Program-made: the position numbers and the translations under genes
Shown: in pieces, positions 59,723-64,000 of the stretch
Layout: each line of letters opens with the position of its first letter
How positions within the stretch are numbered: position 1 is the stretch's first letter
Assembly (NCBI RefSeq): GCF_001704275.1
Contig: NZ_CP011533.1
Span: 1,364,001-1,428,000, forward strand
Direction: 5' to 3'
Origin: Streptomyces noursei ATCC 11455
GTDB taxonomy: Bacteria; Actinomycetota; Actinomycetes; Streptomycetales; Streptomycetaceae
Length of the DNA stretch: 64,000 bases
The notes under the pieces: model-generated
Told to the model about the DNA's origin: nothing
Database searches by the model: none
Seen by the model: only the letters and a program-made list of their open reading frames with translations

Positions 59723-59857
59723 GCACCATGGTTGCACTCAGGTGAGGCAAATGCCCGGATAACCCGATTCGCGATGATGATCCCGTGACATCCCCGGCGG
59801 CGACGCGGTGTCGGCGCCGGACGCACCGCTCCGTCGCGCCGCCCCGCCCTCGGCCCG

Positions 59858-60268
59858 CTACTCGATGACCAGCTCGACGTCGATGTTGCCGCGCGTGGCC
59901 TTCGAGTAGGGGCAGAACTGGTGCGTGGCCTCGACGAGCTGCCGCCCCGCCTCGCCCGCCAGGGCGTCCGGGAGCTCGACCCGCATGACGACGGCGAGGC
60001 CGAAGCCGGTGTCGTCCTTGCCGATCGAGACCTCGGCGGTGACCGAGACGTCCTTGGTGTCGAGCTTCATCTGGCGGCCGACGTTGGCCATCGCGCTGGC
60101 GAAGCAGGCGGCGTACCCGGCGGCGAAGAGCTGCTCCGGGTTGGTGCCGGCGCCGTTGCCGCCGAGCGCCGGGGGCATGGCCAGGGCGAGGTCGAGCCGG
60201 CCGTCGGAGCTGACGGCCCGGCCCTCGCGACCATTGGCGGTGGCGGCGGCGGTGTACAGCGCGTCCAT
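59858..60268 (-). CDS. ohr: Organic hydroperoxide resistance protein Ohr
   Basis: 136 residues from the ATG at 60268. OsmC/Ohr fold with the two catalytic cysteines Cys55 (AACFASAM) and Cys119 (QFCPYSKATRG), and the conserved GTNPEQLFAAGY. It reduces organic and lipid hydroperoxides with lipoylated proteins as electron donors. Divergent from ohrR, with a strong shared operator at 60373-60411. Confidence 0.95.
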   Translation of the reverse strand: MDALYTAAATANGREGRAVSSDGRLDLALAMPPALGGNGAGTNPEQLFAAGYAACFASAMANVGRQMKLDTKDVSVTAEVSIGKDDTGFGLAVVMRVELPDALAGEAGRQLVEATHQFCPYSKATRGNIDVELVIE

Positions 60269-60372
60269 GAGGGGTCCCTTCGAGCGGGTGGTGAATGAGG
60301 GCGGACGGCGCACGACCTCGCGGCCCGTGGTGGGCCGGCCGTGCGATCCGGCCGGACACCACACTCGCACGC

Positions 60373-60411
60373 AATTGAGTTGTGCACAAGTTAGTTGTGT
60401 ACAACTTAATT
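60373..60411. promoter_or_regulatory. OhrR operator between ohr and ohrR
   Basis: AATTGAGTTGTGCACAA (60373-60389) and TTGTGTACAACTTAATT (60395-60411) are inverted arms (15 of 17 bases) separated by GTTAG. Each arm contains its own short palindrome (TTGTGCACAA, TTGTGTACAA), 15 bp centre to centre. It is the AT-rich core of the divergent ohr/ohrR promoter, 26 bp upstream of ohrR, and resembles known OhrR operators. Confidence 0.8.
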
Positions 60412-60436
60412 GGCCGCCCCGCGTTAACCTGGAGCC

Positions 60437-60889
60437 ATGACCACGCTCCCGGTTTCCGACGCCGAACTGCTCCGCCTCGACCATCAGGTCTGCTTCTCGC
60501 TGCACGCCGCCTCGCGGGCGTTCGGCAACGTCTACCGGGACGCACTGAAGGAGCTGGGGCTGACCTACCCCCAATACCTGGTCATGCTGGTGCTGTGGGA
60601 GCACGGGCCGGAGCCGGTGAAGAGCATCGGCGAGCGGCTGCGGCTGGATTCCGGCACGCTCTCGCCGCTGCTGAAGCGGCTGGAGACGGCGGGGCTGGTG
60701 CACCGGGAGCGCAGCCCCGAGGACGAGCGCTCGGTGATCATCCGACTCACCGGGGCCGGCGAGGAGCTGCGGGAGCGGGCACTGCCGGTCCCCCGGCGGA
60801 TGATGGCCGCCACCGGGCTCACCGTCGACGAACTCCGCACGCTGCGCAGCCTGTTGGGGCGGGTCACCGGCGCGCTCGACGAAGCCTGA
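60437..60889 (+). CDS. ohrR: MarR-family peroxide sensor OhrR
   Basis: 150 residues from the ATG at 60437. The redox-sensing Cys19 (LDHQVCFSLHAASR) is in the conserved OhrR position. MarR winged helix at about 55-110 (TLSPLLKRLETAGLVHRERS, then DERSVIIRLT). Peroxide oxidation of Cys19 releases the repressor from DNA and induces ohr. The C-terminal second cysteine of two-Cys OhrR proteins is not seen, so it may be the one-Cys type. Confidence 0.93.
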   Translation: MTTLPVSDAELLRLDHQVCFSLHAASRAFGNVYRDALKELGLTYPQYLVMLVLWEHGPEPVKSIGERLRLDSGTLSPLLKRLETAGLVHRERSPEDERSVIIRLTGAGEELRERALPVPRRMMAATGLTVDELRTLRSLLGRVTGALDEA

Positions 60890-61186
60890 GCGCAGACCGC
60901 GGTCCGGCGGACGCGGCGCGGGGGTGCCCCGCAGCCGCCGGCGTCCGACCCGTACCCCGCTGCCCGTTCGAGCGTTAGACAACGAGCTGCCCCCCGCGGC
61001 GCATGGCACCCGTAAGGGGGCCTCTCCCCCACTCCGGTGTGCCCCATCACCCCTTTGAGCTACCACGGTTGGGGAGCGACCGGGACAAAGGCGTATAAAG
61101 GGTGGCCAAACCAGCCGGAGTCACCGGCGAAATCCCGCCCAGAACGCGGTTGGCGGCATCGCCTACGAACAGCGGAGGAGCGCCAC
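60890..61186 (+). promoter_or_regulatory. Intergenic region and promoter of the ACP-KS operon
   Basis: 297 bp without a gene. A TATAAA box at 61094-61099 is the clearest AT-rich element; TTGGGG at 61069-61074 (19-bp spacer) is a weak -35. GGAGGAG at 61174-61180 is the ribosome site of the ACP gene. The first part (60900-60950) contains GC-rich inverted elements that may terminate ohrR. Confidence 0.45.
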
Positions 61187-61420
61187 GTGAATGCGGCAGA
61201 AGTTGTCAACACCTTGCTGGAGGAACGGTTCGGGGTCGCCCGCGGAGAGGTGACCGCGCAGACTCCGCTGCGCCACCTGCGGCTGGATTCCCTCGCCCTG
61301 GAAGAGCTCCGGGTGCTCATCGAGGAGCGGTTGGACATCGATCTGGAAGAGGTGTCGCTGACCTCGCGCGACACGGTGGGACAGCTGGTGGCGGCCATCG
61401 ACGGCAAAGTCGCCGCGTGA
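61187..61420 (+). CDS. Acyl carrier protein
   Basis: 77 residues from the GTG at 61187, with an excellent GGAGGAG six bases upstream. Four-helix ACP with the phosphopantetheine site LRLDSLALEEL (Ser35) and the acidic recognition helix following it. It differs from fatty-acid AcpP, as is usual for pathway-specific carriers. The stop overlaps the ketosynthase start (GTGA), so the pair is translationally coupled and probably works together on a small acyl chain. Confidence 0.9.
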   Translation: MNAAEVVNTLLEERFGVARGEVTAQTPLRHLRLDSLALEELRVLIEERLDIDLEEVSLTSRDTVGQLVAAIDGKVAA

Positions 61421-62658
61421 CGGCCCGGCAGCAGCCGTTCGCCGCGGCCGTGACCGGACTGGGCCTGGTGACCGCCGCGGGCGTGGGGACGAAGGCCACC
61501 TGGCACACCATCACCCATGAGGTGGTGCCCGGCAATGTGTCCCAGCAGGCCGAACTCGTCGACCTGCCCTGCGACTTCATGTACACCGCGGCGGATCTGG
61601 ACACCACCGCGCTGCTCGGTGTGGCCGCCCAGCGGCTGATGGACCGCTTCTCGCAGCTCGCGGTGATCGCCGCCCGGGAGGCGGTCGGCGATGCCGGGCT
61701 GGACCCGGAGAGCTGGGACAGCGGCCGGGTCGCGGTGGTGATCGGATCCGCCCACGGCGGGTTGCCGTTCTACGACCAGCAGAGCGCGGTGATGGCCGGG
61801 TACGGCGCCCGGCGGGTCTCCCCCAAGCTCGCGCCGCTGACCGTGATCAACAGCGCGGCCAGCAGCGTCTGCATGGACCTCGGGGCGCACGGCCCCAGCC
61901 TGGGAGTGGCGACGGCCTGCTCCTCCGGGACCGTCGCGGTGGGCACGGCGCACCAGTTGCTGCGCGCCGGAGCCTGTGACATCGCCATCGCGGGCGGTGC
62001 GGAGTCGGTGCTCTCCCGGCTGCTGATCGCCAGCGCCTGCCAGATGAAGGCGGTCTCCACGCGGCGCGACGACCCGGCCGCGGCCTGTCGCCCGTTCGAC
62101 GTGGACCGGGACGGTTTCGTCGTCGGCGAGGGTGCGGGGCTGCTGGTGCTGGAGCGGCCCGAGCACGCCCGGGCCCGGCGGGCGCCGATCCGTGCGCAGA
62201 TCGCCGGCTACGGAGCGTCCAGTGACGCGTACGGGGCGGTGGCGCCGGATCCCGAGGGGCGGGGCGTCGAGCGGGCGCTGCGCAGCGCGCTGGCGGACGC
62301 CGACGTCCGGCCCGACGACGTGGGGCATGTGAACGCGCACGGCACCTCGACGGTGCTCAACGACCGCATCGAGGCGGTGATGTTGCAAAGAGTGCTCGGC
62401 GAGCATCCGTTGGTGACGTCGACGAAGGCGATGACCGGGCACACGTTGGGCGCGGCGGGCGGGATCGAGACCGCGTTGACCGTGTTGGCGCTGGAGCAGC
62501 AGTTGGTGCCGCCGACCGCCAACCTGACGGTGCCCGATCCCCGGATCCCGATCGACGTGGTGCACGCCGAGGCCCGGCCGGCGGCGTTCGACTGTGCGGT
62601 CAAGACGTCGCTGGGGTTCGGGGGCCACAATGCGGCGCTCGTCCTGACCCGCGGTTAG
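61417..62658 (+). CDS. Beta-ketoacyl-ACP synthase (KAS II/FabF-like)
   Basis: 413 residues from the GTG at 61417. Thiolase-fold condensing enzyme with the full Cys-His-His triad: Cys168 (ATACSSGTVA), His308 (VNAHGTST) and His342 (KAMTGHTLGAAG). The first strand AAVTGLGLVTAAGVG is normal. Residues 30-70, which interact with the acyl chain in FabF, are unusual (HEVVPGNVSQQAELVDLPCD). Coupled to the ACP gene and followed by a hydrolase gene, it looks like part of a small specialised lipid or polyketide pathway rather than primary fatty acid synthesis. Confidence 0.92.
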   Translation: MTARQQPFAAAVTGLGLVTAAGVGTKATWHTITHEVVPGNVSQQAELVDLPCDFMYTAADLDTTALLGVAAQRLMDRFSQLAVIAAREAVGDAGLDPESWDSGRVAVVIGSAHGGLPFYDQQSAVMAGYGARRVSPKLAPLTVINSAASSVCMDLGAHGPSLGVATACSSGTVAVGTAHQLLRAGACDIAIAGGAESVLSRLLIASACQMKAVSTRRDDPAAACRPFDVDRDGFVVGEGAGLLVLERPEHARARRAPIRAQIAGYGASSDAYGAVAPDPEGRGVERALRSALADADVRPDDVGHVNAHGTSTVLNDRIEAVMLQRVLGEHPLVTSTKAMTGHTLGAAGGIETALTVLALEQQLVPPTANLTVPDPRIPIDVVHAEARPAAFDCAVKTSLGFGGHNAALVLTRG

Positions 62659-62665
62659 GGCCCCT

Positions 62666-62700
62666 CCGGTGGATCGGGGCGCCCGGTCGTGATCCACCGG
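62666..62700 (+). terminator. Perfect 10-bp hairpin after the ketosynthase gene
   Basis: CCGGTGGATC (62666-62675) pairs perfectly with GATCCACCGG (62691-62700) around a 15-base loop, just after the ketosynthase stop and about 60 bp before the hydrolase. It may attenuate transcription between the two. Confidence 0.6.
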
Positions 62701-62761
62701 TCGCGCCCCGGGGCATGACCGGTGCTCCGGGCCCCATCGAGCCTCTCCCAGAAGGAAAGCC

Positions 62762-63655
62762 ATGTCCGAGGAAGTGATCCGTTCCTTGTCGGTGCGCGGG
62801 GTTTCGTACGCGTACCGGGTGTTGCGGCGGCCGGATCGGTGCGTCGAGCCCGTCATGGTGTTGGGCGGTGCGTTGCAGGGGATGTTCGGCTGGCCGCAGA
62901 TGGAGGACCGGCTGACGCCGGTGGCGGACGTGGTGACCGCGGATCTGCCGGGTATGGGCGGCGCGGAGGCGCTGCCGCCGGGGCCGAGCATCGAATTGCT
63001 GTGTGCGGCGATCCTGCGGATCATCGACGATCTCGGCGCCCCGCGGATCAATCTCTTCGGCTTCTCCTACGGGGCGGGCCTGGCCTTCGGGTGCGCCCGG
63101 CGGTTCCCCGGGCGGATCGCCCGGCTCGTGCTGGGCGGGGTGCCGTCGCACATCACCGAGGGACAGGTGGCGCACTGGCGGCGGGCCTCGCGGTTCCTCA
63201 CGGACGGGGACACCGACACCTTCGCGACGATGGTGGCCGAGGGGCTGCTGTGTCAGGACGAGAGTCGGTCGGTGACCCGGCGGGAGCTGGCGTACCGCTA
63301 TGTACGGCGGGCGATGTTGCAGGCGGCGCTGCACTCGCCGCACGCGGTGGACTCGCTGCGCCGGGCGCTGACCGACCGACCGGACTTCTCGGGGGGCCTG
63401 TCCGGCATCCCCGCGCTGGTCTTCAGCGGTGAGCACGACACGGTGACGCCACCGGCCCGGCAGCGGGATTTCGCGGCGACGATCGCGGGCAGCCGCTTCC
63501 TGAGCATTCCCGACGCGGACCACTGGGTGGTGCTGGAGCGCCCGGCGGAGGTCGCGGAGCTGGCGGTCCGCTTCTTCACGGACCGGCCGCTGGGGACGGT
63601 GGCGCGGCAGGCCGCGACGGGGGCGGGAGCGGTCGCCGATCCGGCGTGGGCGTGA
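62762..63655 (+). CDS. Alpha/beta-fold hydrolase
   Basis: 297 residues from the ATG at 62762 (AAGGAAAG upstream). Lid-type alpha/beta hydrolase with VLGGALQGMFGWPQM (oxyanion), the nucleophile Ser102 in LFGFSYGAGLAFG, the Asp in FSGEHDTVTPP and the His in DADHWVVLE. The last 25 residues are Ala-rich. Directly downstream of ACP and ketosynthase genes, it may release or cyclise the product as a thioesterase-like partner; this is inference from position. Confidence 0.88.
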   Translation: MSEEVIRSLSVRGVSYAYRVLRRPDRCVEPVMVLGGALQGMFGWPQMEDRLTPVADVVTADLPGMGGAEALPPGPSIELLCAAILRIIDDLGAPRINLFGFSYGAGLAFGCARRFPGRIARLVLGGVPSHITEGQVAHWRRASRFLTDGDTDTFATMVAEGLLCQDESRSVTRRELAYRYVRRAMLQAALHSPHAVDSLRRALTDRPDFSGGLSGIPALVFSGEHDTVTPPARQRDFAATIAGSRFLSIPDADHWVVLERPAEVAELAVRFFTDRPLGTVARQAATGAGAVADPAWA

Positions 63656-63702
63656 GCGGAGGGACCCGGCGGCCACGTGCCGTAGCCGGGTGACCGCACA
63701 GT

Positions 63703-63742
63703 GGCGGGGCCGGGTTCGCCGGGGTGGCGAACCGGCCCCGCC
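63703..63742 (+). terminator. 17-bp hairpin terminator
   Basis: GGCGGGGCCGGGTTCGCC (63703-63720) pairs with GGCGAACCGGCCCCGCC (63726-63742) with one bulged G and a 5-base loop. It is the likely end of the ACP-KS-hydrolase transcript. Confidence 0.8.
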
Positions 63743-63935
63743 GGGCTGTGACCGGGGGCACAAACTGCCGTGTCCGGAGGGGCTCTTGAGGGCCTCCGGC
63801 GGTGACGCCCAGCACGCGACGTACGTCACGTACGACTCGGCCTAGTCGGGTCCGGGGACGGTGCGGGCCGGAAATCACAGGCCCCATTACGGACATCTCG
63901 CCCGAACGCACGAAGATGGGTAGTACACGGCATCA

Positions 63936-63964
63936 TTGCCATCATCCCGGGCCGGCGCTAACCA
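63936..63964 (+). promoter_or_regulatory. Possible forward promoter at the window edge
   Basis: TTGCCA (63936-63941), a 17-bp spacer and TAACCA (63959-63964) resemble a sigma-70-type promoter pointing to a gene outside the window. Confidence 0.4.
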
Positions 63965-64000
63965 TGTTTCCCGTACCACCGAGAACGGGCCTGCGGACCC

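Larger units (their letters stand above)
63656..64000. other. Right-edge intergenic region
   Basis: 345 bp with no gene starting inside the window. It contains the strong terminator hairpin at 63703-63742, a near-palindrome GTACGTCACGTAC (63821-63833) followed by CGACT/AGTCG arms (63834-63848), and a possible forward promoter at 63936-63964. Confidence 0.5.

Noticed and set aside
60950..60990. GTTCGAGC segment considered as a tRNA T-arm
   Set aside because: No acceptor stem, anticodon arm or CCA-compatible fold could be built around it.

Overview
This 64 kb window looks like chromosome from a Streptomyces-type actinomycete. Base composition is very GC-rich, third codon positions are almost always G or C, GTG starts are common, and several markers are streptomycete: a conservon with paired P450s, an EF-Tu3-type tuf gene, an ECF41 sigma factor and DasR/HutC-type GntR regulators. 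I see no rRNA, tRNA, CRISPR array, transposase or integrase, so it reads as chromosome with accessory metabolic islands rather than a mobile element.

Left part (1-14 kb): a truncated GntR regulator with a DasR-like palindrome upstream, a lone SLATT two-helix membrane protein, a SigJ-like ECF41 sigma factor, a VOC protein, a Tat-exported PhoD-type phosphatase, a membrane/ACT/GNAT fusion, a DUF885 metallopeptidase, a dead ATP-grasp gene, an Lrp regulator and the SbcCD nuclease. From 14 to 21.3 kb, seven co-directional genes form a hydroxyproline utilisation island: an S33 peptidase, an FCD-type GntR regulator, 4-hydroxyproline epimerase, a DapA-like deaminase and a three-subunit D-hydroxyproline dehydrogenase. 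From 22.3 to 29.3 kb lies a block (USP, DUF1876, nicotinate phosphoribosyltransferase, USP, HAD phosphatase, GH65 phosphorylase) whose families closely mirror the mycobacterial DosR dormancy regulon.

Middle part (29-47 kb): an APC permease, a YigZ protein, a type VII-associated protein, small enzymes, an XRE-cupin regulator divergent from an EamA exporter, two left-handed beta-helix proteins, then a conservon (cvnA-B-C-D) followed by two P450 genes and an enoyl-CoA hydratase. The first P450 lacks the ExxR arginine, and cvnC carries a TTA (bldA-dependent) codon. A lipoprotein esterase and an HTH-less STAND ATPase follow.

Right part (47-64 kb): DedA, thioesterase, spermidine-synthase-like, patatin, EF-Tu3, TVP38 and NimA-like genes; an unrecognised protein with a repeat-rich promoter; a SCO6745-family protein; a damaged S41 peptidase gene over two small antisense genes; a frameshifted SpoIIE/PP2C phosphatase; the ohr/ohrR peroxide pair with a clear operator; and a small ACP-ketosynthase-hydrolase operon that may continue beyond the window. 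Three or four genes are broken (ATP-grasp, TetR, PP2C, probably S41); sequencing error cannot be excluded for the two single frameshifts. Strong GC-only hairpins without U tracts punctuate many gene ends.
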